64,000 nucleotides of DNA from Halobacillus ihumii (GCF_902726645.1 NZ_CACVAO010000001.1:2481362-2545361), one strand, 5' to 3'; positions 41,554 through 50,687 are shown, counted from the first letter of the stretch. Notes: generated by a model from the sequence alone, not told the origin. Program-made: numbers and translations.

Positions 41554-41805
41554 AGAGAATTGGGATAAAACTGAATAAAGCATAAAGTAATCCGAACTAG
41601 TCAAATCAGCTCGGATTATTTGTGTTCCAAGGGAGAGGTTTTACCATCGCTCCGTCGGCCCCACAGGACGTGCCGAACTTAGTCGAACTTCCTCTGTCTC
41701 GTGTATAGTAGAACCTTTCTCTAAACGAGCTTCCTCAGAAAACAAAGAACGCTTTTCAGCGGGGCCTTCGACTCGCGCTGTTCCCACATGAGATTTCTGT
41801 GGGAT
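41554..41805 (+). repeat. MITE-like dispersed repeat, long form, copy B
   Basis: It matches copy A (34222-34465) in inverted orientation: AGAGAATTGGGATAAAACTG start, a TAATCCGA/TCGGATTA hairpin, and a near-identical core from 41649 to about 41710 (CGCTCCGTCGGCCCCACAGG onward). The remainder is more diverged. Non-coding. Confidence 0.78.
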
Positions 41806-41816
41806 TTAGAATAGGG

Positions 41817-41937
41817 GTTCTTCCATGAAAAAAGCCCTCCGTTATGATGCATTTGTACAACCAAATACAAACATCAAAAGGAGGACTTTCCCTTGAATCA
41901 TAAAAAAGATTCACGTAAAGGTATAAGATTACGCTGA
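41817..41937 (+). other. Possible 5' remnant of an insertion sequence
   Basis: After the MITE copy, AAAAAAGCCCTCC and AAAGGAGGACTTT form an imperfect inverted pair. The second is a perfect ribosome binding site for TTG 41893, which opens a 14-codon frame (LNHKKDSRKGIRLR) cut by TGA at 41935-41937. This looks like the truncated beginning of a transposase or other gene. The identification is a guess. Confidence 0.3.
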
Positions 41938-41938
41938 A

Positions 41939-42721
41939 TTACTTATAAAGATCGGGTCTGCGGTCCTGAAATATCGGAATCTGTTCGCGAATAGCCTCTA
42001 CTCTGGAAAAATCAACTTCTACAATCAATATCTCTTCCTCTTCACTGGCCTCACCAACGACCGTCCCCCATGGGTCAATCACAAGTGAATGACCGCCAAA
42101 TTCGTTATTAGGATCGGCTCCAACTCGGTTACAAGCAATGACGAAACATTGGTTTTCGATAGCGCGGCTGATTAATATATTCCGCCAATGCTCAGTCCTC
42201 GGCTTTGGCCATTCAGCCGTGACGAACAATCCACGGGCACCTTCAAGCATGTGCGTTCGAATCCATTCAGGGAAGCGAATATCATAACAGATCACACCAG
42301 CTACAGGTGTATTTCCTAATTGAAATACACCCTGTTGATCCCCTGATTTCAAAAATTTCTCTTCATCCATCAAGCGGAATAAGTGGGCTTTTCGATACTT
42401 CAGACGACGCTGACCAGACTCATCATAGACAACAAACGTATTGTAAAAATCCTCTCCATCACGTTCGGCTACAGAACCTGCGACCGTAACCTTATGTTGT
42501 TGTGCCAATTCCATCATTAATTGGTGGGTAGGACCGTCTATTTCTTCTGCGATTTCATCAAAACGACCTAAATCGTAACCTGTCGTCCACATTTCAGGAA
42601 GAAGAATAACTTCCCCGCCATGTTCAACAGCTTCTTTTATGTGTGTCCGTGCATGATTTCGGTTCACTTCGGGATCACCAAAAGCTATATCCATTTGAAT
42701 AATTGCCAAATTTGTTGTCAT
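41939..42721 (-). CDS. Carbon-nitrogen hydrolase family amidase (MtnU/YafV-like)
   Basis: A 260-residue nitrilase-superfamily enzyme with the catalytic triad Glu43 (LLPEMWTTG), Lys111 (YRKAHLF) and Cys145 (GVICYDIRFPE). It hydrolyses an omega-amide such as 2-oxosuccinamate or ketoglutaramate. The closest pattern is MtnU/YkrU of B. subtilis and omega-amidase YafV, which serve methionine salvage. AGAGGTGAGACA places the start at ATG 42721. Monocistronic. Confidence 0.82.
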   Translation of the reverse strand: MTTNLAIIQMDIAFGDPEVNRNHARTHIKEAVEHGGEVILLPEMWTTGYDLGRFDEIAEEIDGPTHQLMMELAQQHKVTVAGSVAERDGEDFYNTFVVYDESGQRRLKYRKAHLFRLMDEEKFLKSGDQQGVFQLGNTPVAGVICYDIRFPEWIRTHMLEGARGLFVTAEWPKPRTEHWRNILISRAIENQCFVIACNRVGADPNNEFGGHSLVIDPWGTVVGEASEEEEILIVEVDFSRVEAIREQIPIFQDRRPDLYK

Positions 42722-42897
42722 TGTCTCACCTCTTTCCATTCAGTGTACCAGAAATTGCTGTCCGTTTGTGGCCGTACAGGAATTTATAAAGTAGTTGCCA
42801 GGCGAACTACCCCGCGTCCTGTGGAGCACTTTGTATGAAAAGCTTATAACCATGCTACAATATTAGCATAATCATAAAAGGAGAGGACGTAGGGTCT

Positions 42898-44640
42898 ATG
42901 TTTGAGCTGCTTTTGCCGATGCTAGAGCGTTTGGGCATTATAGTAACTGTTGCTTTTATTATTACTCGTTTTCGTTTTTTTCGTGAATTGATCGATCAGA
43001 AGACACTTGACCGGCCTCAGCAATATATGGCGATCGTGTTTTTTGGATTGTTTGGAATTATAGGTACGTACACAGGCATTACATATGATGTGCATTCATT
43101 TGAATATAGCAGCTGGGCCATCAATCTCGGTGAGTCCGAGGCACTTGCCAATTCTCGTGTAATCGGGATAGTTGCTGCTGGGTTGTTTGGCGGCTACCGG
43201 ATTGGCGTGGGGGCAGGGTTAATAGCCGGAATCCACCGATTTTCCCTTGGGGGATTCACAGGATTTGCGTGTGGAATCTCAGCGGTGATAGCGGGGCTGA
43301 TAGCCGGTTTGTTTCACAAAAAGGAGCAACCCCTAAAGTTAAAGACGGCATTAGTAGTCGGGGCGCTTGCAGAGACAGTACAGATGGGTATTATCCTTAC
43401 CATTTCAGCGCCATTTGCTCGTGCTTGGGAGCTGGTACAGGAGATTGGCCTGCCGATGATCGTGGCCAACGGGGTCGGGTCGGCTTTGTTCTTACTCATT
43501 ATACGTAATGTATTAAATGAGGAAGAGAAGGCAGGAGCGATCCAGGCACAAAGAGCGCTTAAACTGGCGGAATCTACAATTTCATATTTGCGTAGAGGTT
43601 TGACGATGGACTCCGCGCAAAAGGCCTGCCAGATTATTTATAATGAAGTAGGGGTTCGGGCAATTTCAATGACGGATAATCAGAGAATATTGGCTCATGT
43701 TGGACAGGCAGACGACCACCATCAGCCGGGGGGAATGATTCTGACACAAGCTACAAAAGAGGTCATTCGAACAGGCGAACTCGTTGTCGCTCGTCATGAG
43801 GATATCAACTGCAGTGATCCGGACTGTCCTCTCGGAGCTGCTGTTATCGCTCCGCTCAACAGGAAACAGGAAGTCGTCGGGACGTTGAAGTTTTATGTTC
43901 AATCTGAAAAAGAAGTGTCGAACGTACTACTTGAATTGATTCAGGGTTTAAGTGCCTTGCTTGGTCAGCAGCTTGAAATTGCAGAAGCTGAGAAAGCTCA
44001 GGAACTGGCGAGGGCAGCCGAAGTAAAGGCACTGCAAGCCCAGGTAAATCCTCATTTTCTTTTTAACTCATTGAATGTGATTGTTTCCCTTACACGCTCA
44101 GAACCTGATCAGGCCAGAGCATTATTGATTGCTCTTTCTAAATTTTTCAGACAAAATCTCGAATCAACGACAAGAACATGGACCTCATTGAAGGAAGAGC
44201 TTCAGCATGTGAAGTCTTACCTAACCATCGAGGAGACTCGATTCGTTGATAAATTACATGTGCGCTATGAGGTGGAGGATCGGGCGCTGGGAGTAAAAAT
44301 TGCCCCTTTAACTCTTCAGCCTTTAGTAGAAAATTGTATCAAACACGGAATTAAAGATCAGGAAGAAGATTGCGAAATTACGATACAGATTAAACACGTG
44401 ACCGAAGGCGTACACATATCTGTCATAGACAATGGAAGCGGTATTCTTCCAGAGCGATTGAAGGCGCTGGGAGGTGAGGAAGTAGAGTCTGAAGAAGGAA
44501 CAGGGTTAGGGTTATACAATGTGAATAAACGTCTTAAGCATATGCACGGGAGTCAATCGGCACTACATATTAGCAGTGAACCGGGCAAAGGAACAGAGAT
44601 TTCCTTTTTCATTGGAATAAGAGAGGAGGAATCTGTATGA
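42898..44640 (+). CDS. lytS: LytS-family sensor histidine kinase
   Basis: A 580-residue membrane kinase: a 5TMR-LYT sensor (about residues 5-205, six or so helices), a GAF domain (about 230-365), and a HisKA_LytS/HATPase unit (about 370-575) with phosphoacceptor His386 (QVNPHFLFNSLN), the N-box PLVENCIKHGI and the G-box DNGSGI and GTGLGLYNVNKRL. Family members sense external pyruvate (BtsS/YpdA, B. subtilis LytS). AAAGGAGAGG precedes ATG 42898. The stop overlaps the regulator start by four bases. Confidence 0.9.
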   Translation: MFELLLPMLERLGIIVTVAFIITRFRFFRELIDQKTLDRPQQYMAIVFFGLFGIIGTYTGITYDVHSFEYSSWAINLGESEALANSRVIGIVAAGLFGGYRIGVGAGLIAGIHRFSLGGFTGFACGISAVIAGLIAGLFHKKEQPLKLKTALVVGALAETVQMGIILTISAPFARAWELVQEIGLPMIVANGVGSALFLLIIRNVLNEEEKAGAIQAQRALKLAESTISYLRRGLTMDSAQKACQIIYNEVGVRAISMTDNQRILAHVGQADDHHQPGGMILTQATKEVIRTGELVVARHEDINCSDPDCPLGAAVIAPLNRKQEVVGTLKFYVQSEKEVSNVLLELIQGLSALLGQQLEIAEAEKAQELARAAEVKALQAQVNPHFLFNSLNVIVSLTRSEPDQARALLIALSKFFRQNLESTTRTWTSLKEELQHVKSYLTIEETRFVDKLHVRYEVEDRALGVKIAPLTLQPLVENCIKHGIKDQEEDCEITIQIKHVTEGVHISVIDNGSGILPERLKALGGEEVESEEGTGLGLYNVNKRLKHMHGSQSALHISSEPGKGTEISFFIGIREEESV

Positions 44641-45365
44641 GAATGACAGTGGTGGTGGTTGATGATGAACGATTTAGCCGGGAGGAGCTCATTTTCTTGT
44701 TAGAAAAGCATCCTTCTATAGAAGTAATCGGGGAAGCTGATTCAGGTGAGGCAGCGTTAATGAAAACGATACAGTTGCAGCCTGATGTTCTGTTTCTTGA
44801 TGTGGAAATGCCAAAAATGGATGGGATGGAAGTAGCTCAATCTGTCCAAGAATTAAAAAAAGTGCCTGTAATTGTTTTTGCAACAGCTTATTCCCATTTT
44901 GCCGCTGAAGCGTTTCGCCATGAAGCCGTGGACTACCTGCTTAAACCATTTGATGAAGATCAGTTCTCCGAGACTATCGAACGGCTGAAGAAAAGGCTAT
45001 TTGGAAGCAGTGGTCCAGCAGCTCAAGCTCAGTTACCTGCGAAACTAGCTGTAGAAGAAGAAGGTGAAATCAGTTACCTTGACCCTGCAGACATTTTATA
45101 TGTGTACCGAGAAGGACGGGTAACGAAGATCGTAGGAAAAAACAAAACACATGATACAAAATGGCCGTTAAAGGATATAGAAGAACGATTGGAACCTTTT
45201 TCTTTTTTCAGAATTCACAAGAGCTATCTCGTTAATCTCGATTACGTTGATCGGCTTACACCCTGGTTTAACGGTGCTTATCAACTGGAATTAAAAGGCC
45301 ATAAGGAAAGACTCTCGGTTAGCCGTAACTATATTAAGGCCTTAAGAAAACAATTAGAGTTATGA
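44637..45365 (+). CDS. lytT: LytTR-family response regulator
   Basis: A 242-residue regulator with a receiver domain (about residues 2-120; phospho-acceptor Asp55 in LFLDVEMPKMDG, and DDER at the start) and a LytTR DNA-binding domain (about 140-240, FRIHKSYLVNLDYV). It is the partner of the preceding kinase (ATGA overlap). The next gene, a CstA-family transporter, has direct repeats of LytTR-like size in its promoter, so it is the likely target. Confidence 0.9.
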   Translation: MRMTVVVVDDERFSREELIFLLEKHPSIEVIGEADSGEAALMKTIQLQPDVLFLDVEMPKMDGMEVAQSVQELKKVPVIVFATAYSHFAAEAFRHEAVDYLLKPFDEDQFSETIERLKKRLFGSSGPAAQAQLPAKLAVEEEGEISYLDPADILYVYREGRVTKIVGKNKTHDTKWPLKDIEERLEPFSFFRIHKSYLVNLDYVDRLTPWFNGAYQLELKGHKERLSVSRNYIKALRKQLEL

Positions 45366-45391
45366 ATTTCAAGTGTATGACAGTCAAGCTT

Positions 45392-45423
45392 TTTAACATG
45401 TTATACAACATATTTAACATGTT
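45392..45423 (+). promoter_or_regulatory. Direct repeats, candidate LytT binding site
   Basis: TTTAACATGTT occurs at 45392-45402 and again at 45413-45423, 21 bp apart (two helical turns). LytTR-domain regulators bind pairs of imperfect direct repeats with this spacing. A TATGAT -10 box follows at 45459 with a poor -35, typical of an activated promoter. Confidence 0.68.
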
Positions 45424-45466
45424 GAACACAAATAGCACTCATGAAAGCGGTTCCTTGCTATGATAG

Positions 45467-45480
45467 TGAAAACGATTACA
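45467..45480 (+). promoter_or_regulatory. Candidate cre (CcpA) site before the CstA-family gene
   Basis: TGAAAACGATTACA matches the cre consensus TGWAARCGYTWNCW at 13 of 14 positions. It lies just downstream of the -10 box (45459-45464), where bound CcpA would block transcription in glucose-rich conditions. Confidence 0.7.
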
Positions 45481-45506
45481 AAACATAGTGAGGGAGGAAA
45501 ATAGAC

Positions 45507-46946
45507 GTGATTACATTTATCGTAAGTATTGCACTTTTAATTATAGGATATTTTACGTATGGAAAATATGTTGAGAAGGTTTTTGGCTTAAACACAGAGC
45601 GGGAAACGCCTGCATACACGCATAGTGATGGTGTAGATTATTTGCCGATGTCTGATAAAAAGAACTCATTAATCCAGCTGTTGAACATAGCTGGAGTTGG
45701 TCCGATCTTTGGTCCGATTTTGGGAGCCTTATACGGACCTGTAGCTTTTATTTGGATCGTCTTTGGAGCGATATTTGCCGGGGCCGTTCACGATTATTTG
45801 ACTGGAATGATCTCCATTCGGAACAGAGGGGCGCATTTGCCTGAACTTGCTGGGAAGTTTCTCGGCAAAGTGATGAAGCATGTTGTTAATGCTTTCTCCA
45901 TTCTTTTACTCGTGTTGGTAGGTACTGTGTTTGTAACAGCGCCGGCTGACCTTCTCCATAGTATGACAAGCAGCTGGTTGGCAATGCCTGTTATTTTGTT
46001 TGCTATTTTTGCTTATTATCTGCTGGCAACCTTACTGCCGATTGATAAAATTATCGGAAAACTATATCCGATTTTTGGGGCGCTATTATTGATCAGCGCC
46101 ATTGGAGTAGGAGGAGCGTTAATATTTACTGGAGCACCGATTCCTGAGCTATCTTTTGCAAACATGCATCCAGATAACGCACCGATCTTCCCACTGTTAT
46201 TCCTAACCATTTCTTGTGGGGCATTATCCGGATTTCATGCTACGCAGACACCAATTATTTCCCGTACCACTCAGAAGGAAAAACAAGGACGTAAGATTTT
46301 TTACGGAATGATGATTACTGAGGGAATTATTGCCATGATTTGGGCTGCAGCAGCAATGAGTCTGTTTAATGGTCCAACTGGATTGAGTGAAGTGCTGGCT
46401 AATGGCGGCCCAGCTGCTGTGGTCAGTGAGGTATCTGTCGCGATGCTCGGGGCTATTGGTGGTACACTTGCTATCCTTGGTGTCATTGTACTGCCAATCA
46501 CGTCTGGTGATACAGCGTTCCGCAGTGCCCGTATGATCATTGCTGACTACATTAAGGTTTCGCAAAAGAAAGTGTTGAGTCGTGTCTGGATCGCCGTGCC
46601 AATGTTCGTGATTTCCTTTGCACTGACAAAAGTTGATTTTACGTTGCTATGGAGATATTTCTCTTGGGCCAACCAGTCCACTGCTATGATCGCCTTATGG
46701 GTTGGAGCTATGTATTTATTCTTGGCACGAAAAAATTACTGGATTGCAGCTATTCCGGCAACTTTTATAACGATGGCAACGTTTACGTATATCCTAAACG
46801 CACCAATAGGATTTGGTTTATCGCTAAATATTTCCTATGTGGTTGCAGCAGTGATTACCGTTATCATTGTTACAGCTTTCTTTGTAGCTGCAAAACGTAA
46901 TTTGACGCAGGATATACCACTTGAGGAAGAATTAAAATCGGCTTAA
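45507..46946 (+). CDS. CstA-family (carbon starvation) transporter, probable pyruvate transporter
   Basis: A 479-residue membrane protein with 12 or more segments and the CstA core (GVGPIFGPILGALYGPVAFIW and AVHDYLTGMISIRNRGAHLPEL, in pieces; then CGALSGFHATQTPIISRTTQ). E. coli CstA and BtsT are about 700 residues; this is the short form found in many Firmicutes. BtsT/CstA proteins import pyruvate or peptides. The adjacent LytST system, the direct repeats and the cre site make a pyruvate role likely. GGGAGGAAA precedes GTG 45507. Confidence 0.83.
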   Translation: MITFIVSIALLIIGYFTYGKYVEKVFGLNTERETPAYTHSDGVDYLPMSDKKNSLIQLLNIAGVGPIFGPILGALYGPVAFIWIVFGAIFAGAVHDYLTGMISIRNRGAHLPELAGKFLGKVMKHVVNAFSILLLVLVGTVFVTAPADLLHSMTSSWLAMPVILFAIFAYYLLATLLPIDKIIGKLYPIFGALLLISAIGVGGALIFTGAPIPELSFANMHPDNAPIFPLLFLTISCGALSGFHATQTPIISRTTQKEKQGRKIFYGMMITEGIIAMIWAAAAMSLFNGPTGLSEVLANGGPAAVVSEVSVAMLGAIGGTLAILGVIVLPITSGDTAFRSARMIIADYIKVSQKKVLSRVWIAVPMFVISFALTKVDFTLLWRYFSWANQSTAMIALWVGAMYLFLARKNYWIAAIPATFITMATFTYILNAPIGFGLSLNISYVVAAVITVIIVTAFFVAAKRNLTQDIPLEEELKSA

Positions 46947-46961
46947 TTTACCACTATCTCT

Positions 46962-46991
46962 ACCACCAGGCTTACATACCTGGTGGTTTTT
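46962..46991 (+). terminator. Rho-independent terminator after the CstA-family gene
   Basis: ACCACCAGG and CCTGGTGGT form a perfect 9-bp stem with an 8-nt loop, followed by TTTT. Confidence 0.88.
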
Positions 46992-47069
46992 ATTATAACT
47001 GTGAGAATATCATTGGATGCAATGGGGTATTAAATGGATAGATAGAGAATGGGGGAGGAGGAGAGCGAG

Positions 47070-47948
47070 ATGAAAGCTATGTTAATTGTTAATCCTTCTT
47101 CAGGCAAAGAAGAGGCCCTGAATTATGTGAACCAAATCGAAGAGCTTTTGAACAAAAAAGGTTATGAAGTAAAGACGGTTCAAACTGAGAAAGAACTTGA
47201 TGCCATGAAGTTTTGCCAAAATGCATGCAGGGATGAATTTGAGATGGTTGTTTCACTCGGAGGGGATGGGACACTTAATGAAACGATTAACGGGATGGTC
47301 GACCAGCATCATCGTCCGAAACTAGGTGTGGTCCCGCTAGGTACTGTAAATGATTTTGCCCGCGCGTTAAATATTCCGCTGGATGCTGAGGAAGCCGTGA
47401 ATATCTTAAGTTCTGATCGCACAAAAAAGGTAGATATAGGGCGTATGAATGATCACTATTTCGTAAATATTGTAGCAATCGGTGCTATAGCTGAGGCAAG
47501 TTATGAAGTTACACCAGAACAAAAAACAAAATTCGGATCCTTGGCTTATATCATGGAGGGGCTAAAAACTCTAGCTTCAACCCCTGATTACCCGCTTTAT
47601 ATCGAACACGATGAACAGGTGTGGGAAGGAAATGCCTTTCTGTTCCTTGCTGCCTTAACAAATTCGACCGCTGGATTTGAACAGCTCGCACCGCAAGCTA
47701 AAGTCAACGACGGTCTCATGCATTGTTATATTGTGAAAAAATCGAATGTGCTCCAATTAGCTTCGCTGACTTCATCAATGTTAAAAGGTGAACTAAGGCA
47801 TCAGAAAGGGGTAGAGTATTTTACTGCCCGCAGTTTGAAGGTTTCCTCGTCGAAGGCTCTTGTAACGAACGTAGATGGAGAAGAAGGAGACCCATTACCT
47901 GCAGTCTTTTCGGTTAAACCTCAGCATATAGAGGTTATTGTTGAATAG
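47070..47948 (+). CDS. Diacylglycerol/lipid kinase (DgkB/YegS/BmrU family)
   Basis: A 292-residue kinase with the catalytic-loop motif SLGGDGTLNETINGM and PLGTVNDFARAL of the DAGK_cat family, and NPSSGK near the N-terminus. It phosphorylates diacylglycerol or a related lipid at the membrane. GGGGGAGGAGGAG before ATG 47070 decides the start; the ATG at 47049 lies before it. DgkB is the housekeeping enzyme of the family in Bacilli, but several paralogues exist, so no symbol is given. Confidence 0.83.
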   Translation: MKAMLIVNPSSGKEEALNYVNQIEELLNKKGYEVKTVQTEKELDAMKFCQNACRDEFEMVVSLGGDGTLNETINGMVDQHHRPKLGVVPLGTVNDFARALNIPLDAEEAVNILSSDRTKKVDIGRMNDHYFVNIVAIGAIAEASYEVTPEQKTKFGSLAYIMEGLKTLASTPDYPLYIEHDEQVWEGNAFLFLAALTNSTAGFEQLAPQAKVNDGLMHCYIVKKSNVLQLASLTSSMLKGELRHQKGVEYFTARSLKVSSSKALVTNVDGEEGDPLPAVFSVKPQHIEVIVE

Positions 47949-48034
47949 TGATTGTGAGGGGACATTCAAAGATGATATTGTCAGTTCATCTCTATTCTTG
48001 TAAAATTAAGTTAATCAAATCTATGAGGTGAATC

Positions 48035-48691
48035 ATGGAATTTAATCAAATTCGGTTTATGATGCAAATGCAGGCAATGTCAACTTTAAGTGGAGGTTCT
48101 CCTTCATCATTTAATCGTTCAGTTCCTGACATGGCTTTTCAGAGTATCCTACAGTCTATGATGTCTGAGCATCAGCCATATGGTAATGGCGGCGCGGCTC
48201 AGAATAACCAAGCGGCCACGTTAACTAATTTTAACGCATTCAGACCTCAGCCTATACATATCCAGTATCAAACGCCTGTTTCTCAGGTTCCGGCGCAAGA
48301 TCCTGTCTTGGAGGTAGAGAACAAAAATATTGAAACACTCATCAAAGAGGCTTCCGAGAAGTATAGAGTTGAGGAAAGTTTAATTCGTTCTGTCGTTAAG
48401 GCGGAGTCAAATTTTGACCCTGATGTCGTAAGTCATGCGGGAGCGCAGGGATTGATGCAATTAATGCCGGCTACAGCAAGAGGCCTTGGGGTAACAGACC
48501 CATTTGATCCGAGGCAGAACCTTATGGGTGGAACGAAGTATTTAAAGCAAATGCTTGATCGTTATAATGGGGATACTACTCTGGCTCTTGCAGCGTATAA
48601 TGCGGGTCCTGGAAACGTTGATAAGTATGGAGGTGTCCCACCTTTTGAAGAGACACAGAATTATGTAGATAAAGTATTAGGGTATGCCTGA
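48035..48691 (+). CDS. Soluble lytic transglycosylase domain protein (YjbJ/CwlQ-like)
   Basis: A 218-residue protein with a disordered N-terminal half rich in Gln, Ser and Pro and a C-terminal SLT domain (about residues 110-215). The catalytic Glu lies in [11 protein letters not shown], followed by [13 protein letters not shown] and [18 protein letters not shown]. It cleaves the glycan strands of peptidoglycan. There is no classical signal peptide, as in B. subtilis YjbJ. ATGAGGTGAATC precedes ATG 48035. Confidence 0.85.
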   Translation: MEFNQIRFMMQMQAMSTLSGGSPSSFNRSVPDMAFQSILQSMMSEHQPYGNGGAAQNNQAATLTNFNAFRPQPIHIQYQTPVSQVPAQDPVLEVENKNIETLIKEASEKYRVEESLIRSVVKAESNFDPDVVSHAGAQGLMQLMPATARGLGVTDPFDPRQNLMGGTKYLKQMLDRYNGDTTLALAAYNAGPGNVDKYGGVPPFEETQNYVDKVLGYA

Positions 48692-48695
48692 GTAA

Positions 48696-48738
48696 AAAAC
48701 CGCCCCGTCGCTAATAAGCGTAAGGGGCGGTTTTGTTT
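48696..48738 (+). terminator. Rho-independent terminator after the transglycosylase gene
   Basis: AAAACCGCCCC and GGGGCGGTTTT form an 11-bp stem with a 17-nt loop, followed by TGTTT. Confidence 0.85.
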
Positions 48739-48783
48739 GAATATCGATTTTTGAGTAAAGGCTGTAGAAAGGACTTTTCTTTT

Positions 48784-49323
48784 TTAGATTTCTTTACTCA
48801 TTTGAATGTATTGGTCGAATACCTTAGTCATTTCTTCTAGTCGGTGATGTACATCTTCGTCGATAAGTTCTCCTTCAGCCGAGAAATGGTTGGTATGGGT
48901 ATAGACATAATTAGGTGTAACAAGACAGCGGAAGTAGTCAAGAATAGGTTTTAGTTGACTTTCGATAACTAAGTGGTGCTGTAGCGTCCCGCCGTTCGCT
49001 ACTATGGAAACAGGTTTATATCGCATCGCCAGTGGTGAAATGGCATCCAAAAGGTTTTTTAAAGTTCCAGGAATGGACCCTTGGAAAATAGGTGTAGCAA
49101 TGACGTAAGCATCAGCATCTTCCATTTCGAGTATCAGCTTTTGCATATCATCATTATATTGATCTACTGGCCGGCCATCGATGAACTGCATATCGAAATC
49201 TTTAAGATCAATGAAAGTTGTGTCATACTCTTTATCAAGCTTGCTTATATAGGTTTGGATTTCATCCAGTAAAGACTTTGTTTTAGTTCCAACAATGGTT
49301 CCGTTAAGTAAAAGAATCTTCAT
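48784..49323 (-). CDS. NADPH-dependent FMN reductase-like flavodoxin-fold protein
   Basis: A 179-residue flavodoxin-fold protein (LLLNGTIVGTKTKSLLDEI at the phosphate-binding loop; ATPIFQGSIPGTLKNLLDAI as the FMN-binding motif, read in pieces). It reduces FMN, quinones or azo compounds with NAD(P)H. GGGGAGAAGCAGATC precedes ATG 49323. Monocistronic and convergent with the transglycosylase gene. Confidence 0.82.
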   Translation of the reverse strand: MKILLLNGTIVGTKTKSLLDEIQTYISKLDKEYDTTFIDLKDFDMQFIDGRPVDQYNDDMQKLILEMEDADAYVIATPIFQGSIPGTLKNLLDAISPLAMRYKPVSIVANGGTLQHHLVIESQLKPILDYFRCLVTPNYVYTHTNHFSAEGELIDEDVHHRLEEMTKVFDQYIQMSKEI

Positions 49324-49486
49324 GATCTGCTTCTCCCCTTTAATCTTCCATGAATGGGCACGATTTCAGTACTGTTTCAACCATTATGTTAAATCATACG
49401 CTTTAAATAAGCAATTGTGAATGAGTGTAGGGGTTCTAGGGAGAAGGGTATAGAGTCATAAACCCATAAATAAGAGGTGCAGTCAA

Positions 49487-49765
49487 ATGAGAAAGATATG
49501 GAGGAGAATACGATTCTTATTTAATATAAAAAGGTCGATCCCATTTTTAATAGGATTTTTTCGATCCCCAGAAATTGCTAATGGGAATAAAGTAATCGCC
49601 ATTTTGCTAATGCTTGGTTATCTCCTATTTCCATGGGATGTGATTCCTGATTTCTTAGTAGTCTTCGGTTTGGTCGATGACTTAGCCGTTCTAACCTTTA
49701 TTTTACAACAAATTGTTAAGATGGCTCCCGATTCATTGAAAAAAGAATATCGAATAGAAGAATAA
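49487..49765 (+). CDS. DUF1232 (YkvA-type) membrane protein
   Basis: A 92-residue protein with the DUF1232 core LGYLLFPWDVIPDFLVVFGLVDDL in pieces and basic N-terminus (RKIWRRIRFLFNIKR). Members of this family are small membrane proteins of unknown function. AGAGGTGCAGTCAA precedes ATG 49487. Confidence 0.82.
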   Translation: MRKIWRRIRFLFNIKRSIPFLIGFFRSPEIANGNKVIAILLMLGYLLFPWDVIPDFLVVFGLVDDLAVLTFILQQIVKMAPDSLKKEYRIEE

Positions 49766-49838
49766 CAGAGGTTTAAAAGATAAGTTTTTGAGGAATATAT
49801 AGATTGTGTGAGCATTAATTATCGAGGAGTGATTGATA

Positions 49839-50255
49839 GTGAGTAACGTAATGTTTACGGCACATGCAACAGCCAAAGGCGGACGTGAAGGTCACGTTAA
49901 GTCCGATGATGGTTTAATTGATTTAAATCTTGTACAGCCAGGCAGCGGAGATGAGAAAGGCTCTAACCCTGAGCAGCTATTTGCGGCAGGATATTCAGCT
50001 TGCTTCGATGGCGCTCTTAACCTGGTTGCGAGTAAGAAAAAGAAAGATATTGATTCTGAAATCACCGCTGATGTCAGCTTGTTAAAAGATGAATCAGATG
50101 GTGGCTTTAAGGTAGGAGTTGTATTGAACGTTAGTCTTAAGGGAGTTTCTCAGGAAGAAGCTGAAGAACTTGTAGAAGAAGCCCACCAGGTTTGCCCTTA
50201 TTCTAAAGCAACCCGAGGAAATATTGATGTAGAACTTAACGCTAAAGCTGTTTAA
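49839..50255 (+). CDS. ohr: Organic hydroperoxide resistance protein (Ohr/OsmC family)
   Basis: A 138-residue thiol peroxidase that reduces organic hydroperoxides. The two catalytic cysteines are in GYSACFDGALN and HQVCPYSKATRGN, and the N-terminal YTA-like motif is FTAHATAKGGREG. GAGGAGTG decides the start at GTG 49839; the TTG two codons earlier is too close. No OhrR gene is adjacent. Confidence 0.88.
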   Translation: MSNVMFTAHATAKGGREGHVKSDDGLIDLNLVQPGSGDEKGSNPEQLFAAGYSACFDGALNLVASKKKKDIDSEITADVSLLKDESDGGFKVGVVLNVSLKGVSQEEAEELVEEAHQVCPYSKATRGNIDVELNAKAV

Positions 50256-50269
50256 TTTTGAAAGATCTA

Positions 50270-50303
50270 AGGCTACAGGATGAGCATCCTGTAGCCTATT
50301 TTT
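50270..50303 (+). terminator. Rho-independent terminator after ohr
   Basis: AGGCTACAGGATG and CATCCTGTAGCCT form a 13-bp perfect stem, followed by ATTTTTG. Confidence 0.9.
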
Positions 50304-50400
50304 GTTGAAATTAATCTTATTTTTGAGAGGTTTAGAGTAATATGATTTCCTAAAGCGAGAGTAACTATGGTAGGTTATATGTGAAAGTGAGGGCGATTTT

Positions 50401-50685
50401 ATGAGGATAACCGATCAGGCGCGTAAACTTCTTGACCAGTTGCTTGAAGACGAAGAAGCCAGTTGCTTGCGTTTGTTCTTCGCTGGATTCGGGTGTGGAG
50501 AACCAGATATAGGCATGACGTTAGCCGAACCTGAAGCCGACGATGAACTTCATCATATTAATTCGATCCCGGTTGCCATAGATCAACGGATTATTCACCT
50601 AACAAAAGAGCTTACCATTGATGGGAAACAGACTATGGAGGGACCTAAGTTTCAGATGTTCGGGTTGCCTGAAAAAGATTGTTAA
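50401..50685 (+). CDS. HesB/IscA-like protein
   Basis: A 94-residue protein of the HesB/IscA superfamily (ITDQARKLLDQLL at the start, GFGCGEPDIGMTL in the middle). It has one cysteine in the position of the first scaffold cysteine and a C-terminal Cys, but not the full CxnCGC set of A-type iron-sulfur carriers, so it may belong to the YneR-like branch with another role. GTGAGGG precedes ATG 50401. Confidence 0.75.
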   Translation: MRITDQARKLLDQLLEDEEASCLRLFFAGFGCGEPDIGMTLAEPEADDELHHINSIPVAIDQRIIHLTKELTIDGKQTMEGPKFQMFGLPEKDC

Positions 50686-50687
50686 CG

